Assembly (NCBI GenBank): GCA_024195585.1
Contig: SWBL01000015.1
Coordinates: forward strand, 186,001 to 250,000
DNA: 64,000 bases
Direction of reading: 5' to 3'
Origin: Aureobasidium sp. EXF-3400
Taxonomy: Eukaryota > Ascomycota > Dothideomycetes > Dothideales > Saccotheciaceae
In this document: positions 1-12,274 of the stretch, in pieces
Position numbering within the stretch: position 1 is the stretch's first letter
Layout: the number at the start of each line of letters is the position of its first letter
Notes under the pieces: model-generated
What the model was told of the DNA's origin: nothing
Databases searched by the model: none
Seen by the model: only the letters and a program-made list of their open reading frames with translations
Made by a program: the position numbers and the translations under genes

Positions 1-1418
1 CGGTGTCCAGCTCTCCTCGTTGTAGTCTTCCTGCACCTTGGCGCACTTCTTGAGTCCCCATTCCGTTACCCCCACCATGTAGCAACTCTCGAACATGAAC
101 GCCATTGACCCCTCTCCTACCTTCATAGGCTTCAACTCCGCGTTTGATGCCTTTTCGTGAGTGCTGGCATCTGGTCCATGAGCTGCCATGACATTGTGGA
201 GCGATGCTCCTGCTGGCTGGAATCCACCTCCTGTCTTCGCGTCATACTGTCCATGGATCAATCCCATAAACTCGCTCATCGTGTTGCGGTGGTACCAAGG
301 CGGTCTGAAAGTGTCCTGCAAAATGTCAGCTCGTGCAGCTCAGATCAACCCTTCAGCTGCTTCGTACCTCTTGTACCAACCATCTAGGAGGGAATATAAC
401 AAAATCCGCCGCTGCAGTACCAGGATGGTCGCTCGGTGCCGTGAGTACTGTGAAGATGGACGGATCTGGATGGTCAAAGCTGATTGACCCAATGGTGGAG
501 AAGCGACCCAAGTCATACTTGTAGGGATAATACAAGCCATGCCACGCCACCACGTCGAAAGGTGTGTGATTCTGCTTAGCAGCGAACAGGTGGCCAGCAA
601 ACTTGGTCGTCAATGTCCATTGCGAATCCGTATCCTCATCAAAGTCGGCCACAGGTGCTTGGAAGTCTCGCGCATTAGCCAAGCAGTTTGATCCGATCGG
701 CCCGAGTTCTGGGAGTGTGAAGTGTCCTTGATACAATTCAAGGATATAACCTCGGACTGGACCCTCTGGAAGATCAACACGGTATCTGATTCCTCTTGGG
801 ATGACGCAGATCTCATTTGGCCGCACGAGGATTCTTCCGAGCTCGGTTCTGATTTCCAGCGCTCCATGCTGAGGGACGATCAGGAAGTCACCGTCTGCAC
901 TGTAGAAGGCTTCATGTGCGTCCATGTTCTTTCCAGCTGCGTATATGTAGATGCCGACACCCGTTTTCATGCTTGGATCTCCAGCTCCAGCGACTAGATG
1001 AAGGCCATGTATCCAATCTACCGTCTCGTCCAAATCGAAGGGATCCCATCTGAGCTGGTTGGGAATCTGATGGATCTTCTGTCCTGGCTGGTTCTCAGGA
1101 TTTGTATTGAACGTAGCATGTTCTCGTGGTTCGAAGTTCGAATGAGCTGACGCTGGCAGGATTCGGTACAACCAAGTCTGTTGATTTTCGTGCCTCGGCG
1201 CTGTGAATGAAGTTCCGCTGAGTTTTTCTGCATAGAGTCCGAAAGGCGGCTTCTGAGGGGAGTTTGTGCCTATAGGCAAAGCACCTTCGACTGCTTCAGT
1301 TCTGGAGAATGTCAGTACTCCAATTCATACATGTCAGCTTGAAGTCTTACTCGTGATAGCTACCAAAGCCATTCTGATATTTATACTTTTCCTGGACGTT
1401 GAATTGCGTGGTTGGCAT
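1..1418 (-). CDS. hmgA: Homogentisate 1,2-dioxygenase, 3' end outside the window
   Basis: Opens the homogentisate ring to maleylacetoacetate (Fe2+, O2) in tyrosine and phenylacetate breakdown. Exons on the minus strand: 1418-1351, 1301-368, 315-1 (partial). The start at 1418 gives [20 protein letters not shown], and the first intron joins SYHE to [11 protein letters not shown] in frame. The last visible exon has the family's iron-ligand region: YHRN followed by MSEFMG (His and Glu ligands) and AAHGPD (third ligand His). About 439 residues are visible against about 445 for the family, so only a short C-terminal tail is missing. It is divergent from fumarylacetoacetase, which acts two steps later, as in Aspergillus. 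Identification is firm; the 3' end is simply outside the window. Confidence 0.96.
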
Positions 1419-1817
1419 TTTGAAGATTGGTACACAGGTTTGATTCGAGTGCTATGCGACGAGAAGTCAAGTCAAGTCAAATACTGTTCAGCACAAAAGA
1501 CGGACACTGTTCGGTGATGATGTATTGTAATCCGCGGCGCATCGACAGCTAGAGCACGATCCCGCAGTCCCACACGGAACCGGCGCGCTGTTGAGGGGTA
1601 GCTCTTTTGAGGAGGTGGGTCGAGCTGCCGCGGAATCCGTCCGCACTATCCGCCATCACCAGCATCACACGTCTGTGTCATCCAAACCACACATAATTAC
1701 GAACTAACGCGTTTTCCCGCAACAGTCACTGAGGATTTACGTTAGTCAAGACTGAACTGGTGTCCTCCAAGCTATCACTCTAGCACTTCACATCGCCGGC
1801 TTGATACTTCTATTATC
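1419..1817. promoter_or_regulatory. Shared divergent promoter of hmgA and fahA
   Basis: A 399-base gap separates the two start codons, so it must hold both promoters and both 5' leaders. A direct repeat of GTCAA units lies near 1468-1481. I could not assign a known regulator site. Joint control of the two genes is inferred from the arrangement. Confidence 0.6.
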
Positions 1818-3166
1818 ATGTCTCTCAAAAGCTGGATCTCCATTGCTGCCGACTGCCATTTCTCACTGGCGAATATTCCATTTGGCATCATCAGCACCCA
1901 GACAAGGCCTACACCAAGACCTGCGGTTGCTATCGGTGAATATGCTCTTGACTTGGACCTCTTCACAAGCCACAATGGCTTCTCGGCTCTGTCTTCGATT
2001 CAGCCTCATCAGCATGTCTTCTCCAGCACCACTTTGAATGCATTCGCCGAACTCGGGAGACCGATGCACTCAGCTGTCAGAAAGTATCTCCAATCTATCT
2101 TTTTGGAATCAACCCCCTTTCCCGACGTCTTGAAGAACAACACCTCGGTTCAAGAGGCTTGTCTCATCCCGCTGAAGGATATCAAGAATCACGTGCCTAT
2201 GCAGATAGGAGATTACACGGACTTCTACGCAGGCTTAAATCATGCCTTTACTGTAGGCGAGCTCTTCCGGGGAGCAGTAAATGCCCTGCAGCCCAACTAC
2301 AAGCACTTACCAGTAGGATATCATGGGAGAGCCTCGAGTATCGTCGTGTCTGGAACCCCTGTCCGTCGACCTCTTGGACAGATATTGGAGGATCCTACAG
2401 CCGAAGTCAAGAAGCCCATTCTATCAGCTTGCAGAAAACTTGACATGGAACTTGAACTCGGTGCCTTCATCTGCAAGAACAACGCTATGGGTGAGCCAAT
2501 CCCCATAGACGAAGCTGAAGATTACATCTTTGGTGTCGTTTTGCTCAATGATTGGTCCGCTCGTGATATCCAAGCCTGGGAGTATGTACCTTTGGGACCG
2601 TTTACCTCGAAGAACTTTGCATCGTCTATCAGTCCTTGGGTTGTTTTGAGTGATGCGCTTGAGCCTTATCGCACCAGTGGTCTGGACAGTGATGTGGAGG
2701 TTTTGGATTACCTCAAAGAAAAGAACAAGAAAAGCGTATACGATATTAAGTTGGAGGTTGCGCTCAAAAGTAAGACTTCGTATCGTTCGACTCGACCAGT
2801 ATACTGACGCATACACTCCTAGCTTCCTCGGGCTCTACCACTACAATCTCTCGCACATCAGGAAAGAACCTTTTGTTCTCATTCAACCAGATGCTGACTC
2901 ACCACTCCATCACTGGTTGTCCCATGCGGATAGGAGATATGCTTGGATCTGGTACGATCTCTGGAAAAGAAGCCTCCGAGCGCGGCAGTCTTCTAGAGCA
3001 GAACAGAAACAGCAAATTAGTCATCAAGCTGGAAGGTGGTGAGCAACGTGTGTTCCTAGAGGACGGCGATGAGGTCACGATTACTGGAGTGTGTATAGGA
3101 GAAGATGGATCAAGAGTTGGCTTTGGAGAATGCACAGGAAGGATCATCCCTGCTGTAAAGATATAA
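1818..3166 (+). CDS. fahA: Fumarylacetoacetase
   Basis: Hydrolyses fumarylacetoacetate to fumarate and acetoacetate, the last step of tyrosine/homogentisate breakdown. Exons 1818-2769 and 2823-3166 give 431 residues, close to the family's 420-430. The intron (GTAAGA...TAG) joins EVALK to TSSGSTTTISRTSGKN in frame. Visible active-site elements are GDYTDFYAG (metal-binding Asp, near residue 132), ELELGAF (Glu-x-Glu metal ligands, near 210) and LLNDWSARDIQ (metal-binding Asp, near 246). The C-terminal GCPMRIGDMLGSGTISG stretch is also typical. It is divergent from hmgA. The enzyme is a cytosolic housekeeping-type hydrolase; nothing looks damaged. Confidence 0.97.
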
Positions 3167-3823
3167 CTGCTACTTTCATTGCAGTAATTTAGTTCAAAGA
3201 CCAGTAAAGAAGACTTGTCATCGTCCAACTTTTCATCATGCTACTCTGTCGCTGGACAACATGTCAACTCCATAAGCTTGCAACATAAGAGTCCTGCAGA
3301 TGACATAAACTTCCGCCTGATGCGTGTCAGCAAACACCTGTGAGACGAGCTCTTGATCATGTGCTTGTACCAGTCATCAAGACCAATAATGAAGCTCTCG
3401 TTCTGAACGACAGGCATGCTCATGCTCAGAAATCCGATCTCACCATACAGCTCCTTGACCGACTACCTACCGTCTTTACGCTCCTGCATATCGAATACGT
3501 AACATGAATGTTTCCTACTGGAGGGGTTCCGCGATGGTGCGGACCGTGTTCCGTATCTCCTACGGCTCGACATCCGGAGCACCGTTTGCCATACCAAGCC
3601 AAAGGCGGGGGAACCTACACCAAGAGTAAAGGTGGGGAACATGTTACGGATAGCTTTGGCCGTGTATAGAAGCTAGTTACAATTCCGCAGGGTGCGGAGT
3701 GCAAAAGGCTTGGTCCTTGCTGAGCCAGTAACAGCATAAGACTTGGTAAGAAGGAGCGGAAATGTTGGTCTCGTTTCGTTTCCTAGCAACTTCTCAGCAT
3801 TCACATCTTCCTCGCTCTTCAAC
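3167..3823. other. Intergenic, fahA terminator and P450 promoter
   Basis: Contains only short incoherent reading frames on both strands. No RNA gene or repeat was recognised. It should hold the fahA 3' end and the promoter of the P450 gene. Confidence 0.5.
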
Positions 3824-5478
3824 ATGGCTTCGCCGGTAGTACTCGGTGTAGCTGCTCTTGTCGTCTTTCTCGTTGTTCGATACCTTAATTCTTCCGACAC
3901 TCCCAGAATCAAGAATCTCCCTGAGATCCCTGGTGTTCCTCTTTTTGGCAACCTACTTCAATTGGGTACCGATCATGCTACCGTCGCTCAGAAGTGGGCG
4001 AAGCAGTATGGACCAGTATTTCAAACTCGTCTTGGAAACAAGGTAATTGCATTGAGGGTGAAGCTTATAACCGGGAGTATGCTAAGACTCGTATCAGCGT
4101 ATTGTGTTCGCCAACACATTCGACTCCGTCAAGCACCTGTGGGTGACGAACCAGTCAGCAATGATCTCTCGACCCACCTTGCACACTTTCCACACGGTGG
4201 TCTCGTCATCCTCTGGATTCACAATCGGTACCTCTCCATGGGATCCCAGTTGTAAAGAGCGAAGAAAGGCAGCAGCAACGGCTCTCAATCGCCCAGCGGT
4301 GCAAAGCTACATGCCCTTCATCGACTTTGAAGCTACAAGATCGATAAAAGAGATGCTTGCAGATTCGAAGAACGGCATCATTGACGTCGACCCGAATCCT
4401 TACTTCCAACGATACGCCTTGAGCACCAGTCTGACTCTCAACTATGGCGTCAAGATCGAAGGAAGCATCGACAACGAGATGCTCAAAGAGATCACTCACG
4501 TCGAGCGTGAGATCAGTAACTTCAGATCCACATCGAACAACTGGCAGGACTATATCCCACTGATGCGACTGTGGCCAACAAACAACGTGAAGCCACTCGA
4601 ATACAAGAACCGTAGAACAGCATACATGACCAAGTTGTTGAACATGCTGAAGGAGAAGATCAAGGCTGGTACCGACAGACCATGCATCACTGGCAATATC
4701 CTGAAGGACCCTGAAGCCAAGCTGAACGATGCCGAAATCATGTCCATCTGCCTGACGATGGTTTCTGCCGGATTGGATACTGTTCCAGGCAACCTTGTCA
4801 TGTGTTTGGCATATCTGTCATCTGAGCATGGTCAGAAGATCCAGCAGAAAGCCTTAGATGAAATCAACAGGGTCTACCCAAACGGTGACGCTTGGGAGAA
4901 ATGCCTGAGTGAGGAGAAGGTCCCATACATCACAGCGCTCGTCAAGGAAACTCTGAGATTCTGGTCTGTAATCCCAATCTGCTTGCCACGAGTAAGCATC
5001 AAGGACATCGAATGGGAAGGCGCGGTGATTCCTTCTGGCACTACATTCTACATGAATGCATACGCAGCCAACTACGACGAGTCGCATTTCAAGGATCCCT
5101 ACAAGTTCGAGCCTGAACGTTACCTGGACAAGGAGATGACGGGTATTGAGCATTTCGGCTACGGAGCAGGCAGTCGAATGTGCGTAGGCAGCCACCTGGG
5201 TAACCGCGAGTTGTATACAGCCTTCTTGAGGCTCATCACAGCATTCCAGTTCGTTGCTCCACAAGACCCTAGGGATAAGCCTATTCTGAATGCGTTGGAT
5301 GCGAATGCTCTTCCTACGAGTCTTACGGTAAGTGATTCTTTTTTCACCTTGGAAATACCTGTAACTGACCTCCTCGCAGATGGAACCAAAGCCTTTCAAG
5401 GTCGGACTCCGCGTACGCGACAGGCAGCAGCTGGACAAGTGGATCAAGGAGAGCGAGGATAGGACAACAGACCTTTGA
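3824..5478 (+). CDS. Cytochrome P450, CYP504-like (phenylacetate / 3-hydroxyphenylacetate hydroxylase type)
   Basis: Exons 3824-4042, 4098-5327 and 5380-5478 give 515 residues. An N-terminal hydrophobic helix (VVLGVAALVVFLVVRYL) anchors it to the ER, followed by the proline hinge LPEIPGVPLFGN. The I-helix oxygen-binding motif is SAGLDTV (about 297), the K-helix is KETLR (about 357), and the haem loop FGYGAGSRMCVG places the thiolate Cys near 435. The end, LTMEPKPFKVGLRVRDRQQL, resembles the CYP504 family, which 2-hydroxylates phenylacetate (PhacA) or 6-hydroxylates 3-hydroxyphenylacetate to homogentisate (PhacB). Its place beside hmgA and fahA favours a homogentisate-forming role. Family placement is from memory of the motif pattern, and the A/B subfamily cannot be told by eye. 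The start was chosen at the ATG before the membrane anchor rather than an upstream in-frame codon. Confidence 0.88.
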
Positions 5479-6058
5479 TGAGGATGTACCAATGTTCATG
5501 TCATACCTTCCCGGGTGCAAAAGTATGTAACGCGTATAGCTACGAAAATGCACAATACTTTCGAGACACAAGATAATGTCCATCGAGATGCGATATGCTC
5601 TAGGCAGAGCGTGAGAGTCACAGACTTTATCACATGGAAAGGTGAGGATGGGCAATTGGCGCGTGATTGACTTGTGGAGCAGCCTCATGTGCAGGTGGGC
5701 AGGATTAACGGTCTGATTGGGTGGACATGGTCGACGTACCTTGATGGGCGTAAAGAGTTGATCACGTACGGCCAAAGTGAGAGGCATTTTCCCCAGCATA
5801 CAAGCACCTTACTCGCCGCCTCCTGAAGCAGGACCAAATCTTTAACTTGCAACAGAAAAAGGCAGTCGAGCACGAGGCCGTCTGTTTCCCACAACCCTGT
5901 CCATATCTACCCCAGATCTTTTTCTTCGGTGACGTAGCGCGACGAAAGATCGGCAGGCCCGTTGCAACCGGCAATTTCGTCGACGTGAGGCTGGGAGGTC
6001 GACAAGTTGGTCTGTTAAACTTCTGCATGTGAGGCCTGCAAAACGATTGGCATATACC
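5479..6058. other. Intergenic between P450 and PPN1
   Basis: No convincing gene is visible. Overlapping short frames on both strands have no family resemblance. It should hold the P450 3' end and the PPN1 promoter. Confidence 0.5.
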
Positions 6059-8218
6059 ATGTTCAGCTGGCGTGCTTCAGTTGTGTCAGCGTTGCTTCTG
6101 GCGGCTCTCGAGCCCGTGAGAGCATCGCAGGAGCCTCTAGTCGACATAACAAAGAGACGGCAATTACACGGCCGCTTCCTGCAGGTCACGGGTAAGTGTT
6201 AATATCCAGACTGCTCCACTCGGCATGTCACCGACTAACCTCTTGTCGTGCTGCAGACTTTCATCCGGACCCTTTCTACAAGGTCTACTCTTCCGTAGAC
6301 GATGACGGCGTATGCCATAGAGGCCATGGCCCGGCAGGCTACTACGGTGCCGAGACATCCGACTGCGACTCGCCCATCTCGCTCATCAATGCCACCTTCG
6401 ACTGGATTCGCGACGAGCTCAAGGACTCGATCGACTTTGTCATCTGGACCGGCGATTCAGCGCGCCACGATAACGACGAGAAGATACCCAGAAACGTACA
6501 ACAAGTTACCCAGCTCAACCAGCTACTCGTGAACAAGTTCTACGAAGTCTTTGGCAAGGATCAACAGGAGCCTGACGATGACCCGACCAATGATCTTGTC
6601 ATTCCCGTCATTCCCACCTTTGGCAACAATGATATCTTGCCGCACAACATCTTCGAGAGAGGGCCAAATCTCTGGACACGCCGCTACCTCGATATCTGGC
6701 GCAATTTCATCCCCGAAGTGCAGAAGCACTCTTTCGACCAGGGCGGTTGGTTCTACGTTGAAGCCATTCCTAACCACCTCGCCATCGTCTCGCTCAATTC
6801 CCTGTATGTCTTACCTTTTGCCTACCCGCAGTCACTACGTGCTAACTCAGTACCGAAGCTACTTTTTCAATTCAAACTCGGCCGTCGATGGATGTGCCGC
6901 CAAATCAGAGCCTGGATACCGTCAACTTGACTGGCTTCGTATCCAGCTGCAATACCTGCGCGACCGCAACATGAAAGTCATCATCACCGGCCACGTTCCT
7001 CCTGCTCGCACGGCCAACAAGAGTAATTGGGATGAAACCTGCTGGCAGAAATACACCCTGTGGATGCATCAGTACAGAGACGTCATAGCCGCGACACTGT
7101 ACGGCCACATGAACACCGACCACTTTATCGTCCAAGACTTTGATGAAGTCGATGATAGCGTCGTTGATGGCTACGAGATCATCAACAAAGCCAACAAGCG
7201 GGGCATGGTCGCAGCGGCTGAACAAAAGTTCGGCATTCAATCTGCCACGAACTATCTGAAGGATTTGAGAGAAAGCTGGACTAAACTACCAAAGCCTCAG
7301 ACCAATGAGGACTCGGAAGCACTCAAGAAGGGCAAGAAGCACAAGGGAAAGAAACCACATGGTCCAGATGACTACGACTCTGAAATCGGAGGTCGTTACG
7401 CTGAGAGGTTCAGCATCTCCCACGTCTCGCCCAGCGTCGTTCCCAACTACTTCCCTACCATCCGTGTCTACGAGTACAACATTACTGGACTCGATAGAAG
7501 AATGCCCCGCTCGTATGCGGACATCTTTGACCAACACGCCATGGGTCCAGTAGAAGAGCCCGAACAGTTCGACGAACAGGACTTAGAGCAGGACATAGCA
7601 GCCGAGGATGAAGACTTGGAAGCCGAACGCAAGAGAAAGAAGAAGAAGAAGCCTAAGAAGCACAGGTTCACAGTGCCCAAGGCACCTTCGAAATCTGCAC
7701 CTCCTGGACCAGCATACTCTCCCCAATCGCTGACTCTTCTGGGATTCGTTCAATACTACGCCAACTTGACTCGCATCAACAACGATTTCTTCGAAGACGA
7801 TACAGTCCAACAGAAATCGAAGTATGGCAAGCACCACGGCAAGAATCCCCACGACGATGACCACAAACCTCACCCAACAAATTTCACCTACGAAGTGCTG
7901 TACGACACCCGTAGCGACAAAGTGTACCAATTGGACGACCTCACAACAAGAAGTTACCTCCGTCTAGCACAACGCATTGCTGGAGTCAAGCCCAGGAAGA
8001 GCGATGTACAGATATTGGATGCAGATCTTGAAGAGGTCGAAGCAGATGAGACTTTCGACAATGACGAAGACCAGGATGATCTAGACATCACCAAGAAGAA
8101 GCATAAGAAGAAGAAGAAAAAGTCGCCCAAGGACAACAAGCCATGGTACACATTTGTCAGGCGAGCATTCGTGAACACGGTGGACCCTGATGACATTGAA
8201 GAGGAATTTGGACCATGA
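6059..8218 (+). CDS. PPN1: Endopolyphosphatase
   Basis: Cleaves long inorganic polyphosphate chains in the vacuole. Exons 6059-6191, 6257-6803 and 6859-8218 give 679 residues (yeast Ppn1 is about 674). The N-terminus MFSWRASVVSALLLAALEPV is a signal/anchor segment. Metallophosphoesterase motifs follow in order: DFHPD (D-x-H, about 45), TGDSARHD (about 110), GNND (about 167), GHVPP (about 271) and GHMNTDH (about 309). A distal block, SQSLTLLGFVQYYANLTRINND, is typical of the Ppn1 group and separates it from acid sphingomyelinases. The C-terminal half carries acidic runs and lysine tracts (KRKKKKKPKK, KKKHKKKKKK). The second intron needs an AAG 3' site (after GTACCG, downstream of GCTAAC); a CAG six bases earlier would break the frame. 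Confidence 0.93.
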
Positions 8219-8481
8219 TATTCATCAAACGAGTGTTTGATATATATTGCATACTTCCTAGAGAAGATACATCTGTAGAGATAAATAATGATACCCTTTT
8301 GAAAGTGTTTTGAATCTCACATGTGTTGTATTGGTCGGCTCGTATTGCTTCTTTTTGGGGTGATGTCGGTGACGTAATGTTGTCGATTCCACGACACTTA
8401 CGACCACCTTGTCTCATGCAACTCATTACACATATTACAACCTTTCATCTCTAAATCTCAACCTCTAGTCACTAAGCTATC

Positions 8482-9785
8482 ATGTCGTGGATGGACTCTT
8501 GTTCGTAACTCATGCTCTGCGTCGTGAGAAGACCGGCTAAGGCTAATCATTGTACAGGGTCACGGCCGAAGAAGAATGCCGCTACACCACCCCCACTATA
8601 TCTGACCTCTGATCAGGTACGCTACTGCCATACCTGTGGCAGAGTTATCGGTAAGTTACTTGCCTGAACATGTGTTCTAAGTCGCCTCCAAATGCTGCAC
8701 AGTCCAATAGTAGGAGAGGTTTAGCTGTTATCACAAGGTCGGAGTGATGCAACGAGGCCAAAGTGTACTACTCTTTATCTCCAAACACTTGACATCACAC
8801 ATATCCATAATACAATAAGAAGACTAACAGAATACAAACAGGCTCCAGAAAATCAAACTCGGCAAAAACAGCAGCCACAGAAGTAAAGTTCTGCTCAGAC
8901 AGATGCAAGAGACACAAACTCCGACCGGCAGACAAACGCATCGAAGCGGCCTTTGCCGCCCTCCTCGACGGCCAGGATGCTTCCAAATTCGCTGCCGTAC
9001 AAGGAGACCAACCATCATCTTCCGAAGCAGAAATCACCAAAACTGTATCCAACCAAGACAATGGCGAAAAGCCACACGACAAGTACGATTACAGCAAAAA
9101 CAACAAAAAGAAACAGCAGAAAGTTAAAGGTGATCCGAGGATCTTGGTGTCGTGCAGTGAGGTGGAGACTCTGATCTATGGTTCCCGCGAGGATCCAGAG
9201 AAGACGTTTGGTAGGAAGAAGAATAGGGCTAGGCGTGGTGTTGCGGATGGTGATGAGTGGAAAAGTGTCGACATGGTGGACTCTGACACCGACTCTGGAA
9301 CTGCAGAGACTGCTTCTGCAGACGAGGATGCCATCGATACTGCTAGCACCAAGGTTATGGATAACAGAGGTGTACCTCTAGCCGAAGCTCTTGAGGGTGA
9401 TGCAGATACAGACGTGGTCAAGATCAAAGGACGTGTACGACCCCCTCAATCAGAGTCCGATGTCAACGGCTCCGTAGGAGGAGAAAAGGGATGGGCAGAG
9501 AAAATTATCGAAACACCCGAAATGCTGCAAAAACGCAGAGAGGGACAGAGAAGAGCAGAGGAAAAGGAAATGGTCAAATGCGCTGCTAGAAGAGCTGTGG
9601 TGTTTGGTCTTGAAAGCAGCAGAGTGCTTGCCGGAGAAGGCAAGAAAGGAAAGAAAGGCAAGGATGATGAAGATGGAGAAGCCAAGCAGGAAGGAAGAAG
9701 AATGTGTGAGGCGGTGATGCATGGTGCTGTCGTTGAGCCGTCTTACGCGAAGGGAGACTGGTCTATCAGATGGCGTGAGGAGTAA
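8482..9785 (+). CDS. Conserved fungal protein with an N-terminal CxxC...CxxxC zinc-ribbon-like motif
   Basis: Exons 8482-8500, 8558-8650 and 8842-9785 give 351 residues. The first exon codes only for MSWMDS plus one base; the join yields MSWMDSWSRPKKNAATPPPL, which I recall as a conserved opening in fungal proteins of unknown function. The pairs CHTC and CSDRC could bind one zinc ion and are followed by KRHKLRPADKRIEAAFAALL. The rest is charged and probably disordered, with a later conserved-looking RRAVVFGL segment. The first intron uses a GTTCGT donor and the second is long (191 nt). Function is unknown; a nucleic-acid or protein-binding role is only a guess. Confidence 0.75.
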
Positions 9786-10237
9786 GCTATCGTCTATATG
9801 ACAATCCAAACGACCATCTGCGTTATGTTTTCGATATAGATACGACAGTAGAGAACGAGAGCTGCATATGGAACCATCAATGAGATTGTCTATTCATACA
9901 ACCCGAATCTGAGATCAGGGTCGTACCCTTAACAACAACCTTTTGATTGAATATCACATTTACTCGGCCACCGTCAATGCTGTGATCGTTAAAACTTGGC
10001 TGGTACATCTCAGAATATGCTGTTTCCTCTTGACGCGCTCTGGAAGTATGCTTGGTGCTTCTGCGTGGAGTATTGTTGCTATAGATGTTTTCATAGTGAA
10101 GAATTCAAACGAACAGGCAAGATTGGTGCTATCAACGCCGCTTCTTGCCCGGTTCTTGATTTTTTCAGTGTATATATCGTGTTTTAGTCAGACAATGCCT
10201 AGAGGAATGTGTATTGTTCTATCAGAGTTTACGCCCT
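9786..10237. other. Convergent 3' intergenic region
   Basis: Lies between two genes whose 3' ends face each other. It is AT-richer than the flanks. No gene or repeat is seen; it should hold both polyadenylation regions. Confidence 0.5.
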
Positions 10238-12030
10238 CTATTTAGACACCATAATATCAGGCAATTCAGTGATTTGGGCGGTCTCCCGTGTGTCCAAGTC
10301 TACGACATGCACTGCAGCAAGACCCACCAAGCCCGTCGAGAGTGTCAGGAACTCTAACTGTACATTATGGCAAGCTCCCGGCGGTAGAGGACTAAACATC
10401 GTTAGCTCTATTCTAGAAGGACACGGGAACAGACTTACCCAACTCGCACATCTGCGTTCAGACACACGACTTCTGCCATTCGAGCCTCGCGTTGATCTTG
10501 CATATGGTATACTGTGCGATCATCTAGTACTGCATCAGCAGTATGATGACTATCTTGCCGCGAGATATTTGGGAAACGCAAGGCGTGATGCGATTGTGCT
10601 GATTTGGCGGACTTTGGAATGGCAACAATCGCGAGTCGCTTTTTTCTGCTGCTACGGTTCACCACGAAGACATCGAGATGGAACGTCTCGCCTTCGTTCA
10701 CGGTTTCTGGTGCGGCGAATGCGAATGTGACGCCCGCAGAGTCGATTTGAGTCATGCCACTCAATGGCCGAGTTGTTGCTGTACTCATCCGCTTGCTTAA
10801 TGGCCGCGAATGTAGATCTGAGGGCCCCATGGTCGATGCTACGCTCTGTGGTCGTAGTGACATGGTTTTGGGCAGCTGAGGTGCAGGGAAGTTGACGTTT
10901 CCATGCCAGCGAGCCTGGATATGCGCGCTACATGTGTCACTGACCTGAGCGACAGCTCGGATCTGGAACGTGACACTACTTGGCCTAGTTGGCTGGTGAG
11001 AAGAAGCCCCAGTCGTGTCTTTGGGGAGTGTCAGTTTGTACAAGAAAGTGCTCCTATCTCCAGTTTGTAGGGTGGCTGGTAGACCCAAGACGGCCATATC
11101 AACGGAGAAGGGCTCCACGTCGAGATTGTTTCCTTCTGCCTTGATCTCATCCACCTGTATCTCTCCGTATCCGGTATGACGCGCTGACTCCAGATCCAGA
11201 CAGATCAATATATCCGAGACCTGCTCGGGAGTAATGTGGACCTTGACCGCCAAAGACGAAGAGACAGAAAAGAGTTTTGACGATGTCCTGAGTGGACGAG
11301 CCTCTTGGGTTTCGGGGGCTGTTCGAGGTGCCACCTTATGAATGCGAGAGGATGGAAGATATGGTTGACTCGAACCACTTTGTGAGCTGTGCTGCAAAGA
11401 TTGGAGTAGGTTCTCGGAGGTTGGCAATGCACTAGTCATATATTCGTCTTGGGAGGTGGTTTTGGATATCACTGAGGCCTCAGCATTTTTGGACACAGCC
11501 GAGGCGGTGAGATGAATGGATGGTCGATGGAGTTTTTGAGGTGGATAGCGAAGATACAGAGTAGTCTTCCAGACAGCATAGGATCCCTTTCCATCGTCAA
11601 GAATACCGGTTGATGTTGGATTCTTTTCGGGCGTAATGGTGACCGAGTCTAAGGCCAGTTTTACAGGTTGCTGTGGAGGAGCCGGAGCACCACCCGGTTG
11701 CAGACGAGGAGGTGGTGAGGGCTGAGTGGCATATGCAGTTATGTACAAGTCAAGATTCTGCAAGACATGTTGAAAGGAAGGCAATGAGCTGCGAAGGACA
11801 AGATATACAGGCAGCAATTCCTCTGATAAACATTAACGAGAAGACCAGAGATCAAAACAGAGGATTAGTCGCATACCAAAAAGTAGGGTATCTCTAGATA
11901 CAAATTGAGAGTCGGACTTCAGATGTGCTTCAATGTCAAAGTCTGATGAGTCTGGAATTAGGAGATCTAGTGAGGAAGCATCAGGGAAGGACAGCGTTGG
12001 CTGTGATACAGCTTCGGTGGGTGTTGTCAT
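10238..12030 (-). CDS. TRS65: TRAPP complex subunit TRS65
   Basis: Likely subunit of the TRAPPII vesicle-tethering complex, which activates Ypt GTPases at the Golgi. Exons on the minus strand: 12030-11877, 11822-10439, 10391-10238, giving 563 residues (yeast Trs65 is about 560). Near the end, ETVNEGETFHLDVFVVNRS followed by KKRLAIVAIPK, and PLPPGACHNVQLEFLTLSTG, have the immunoglobulin-like beta pattern of the fungal Trs65 domain. The middle (PPPRLQPGGAPAPPQQ, and a Ser/Thr-rich stretch near 160-200) looks disordered. The last intron has a GCTAAC branch site 10 bases before its TAG. It is divergent from PRP40 across 244 bases. Recognition rests on the C-terminal domain, so confidence is moderate to good. 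Confidence 0.8.
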
Positions 12031-12274
12031 TGGACCTCCATATACGGTTCATCCAGACTTCTAAATCTGAAAAGACTCGCAAAGTGAATGTTCGAGTAAT
12101 TACAGATAATCGAAAGTATTCACTGAGTATTGACGGCGGACCACGACATGCAGTGATAGGAGTCGAAGGCCGAAAGCGGCAAGTGCCGACCGAACTCTGG
12201 ACTTTCCAGTCGCGCTTTGTTGGAGAAAGAAAGAACAAAGACAAGTTATTCTATCCAATTGACCATCGCACACA
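12031..12274. promoter_or_regulatory. Divergent promoter TRS65 / PRP40
   Basis: The 244 bases between two opposed start codons must serve both genes. No known element was identified. Confidence 0.5.

Noticed and set aside
7630..7665. Lysine tracts in PPN1 as possible frameshift or assembly error
   Set aside because: The frame stays open on both sides and the conserved C-terminal block follows in frame.
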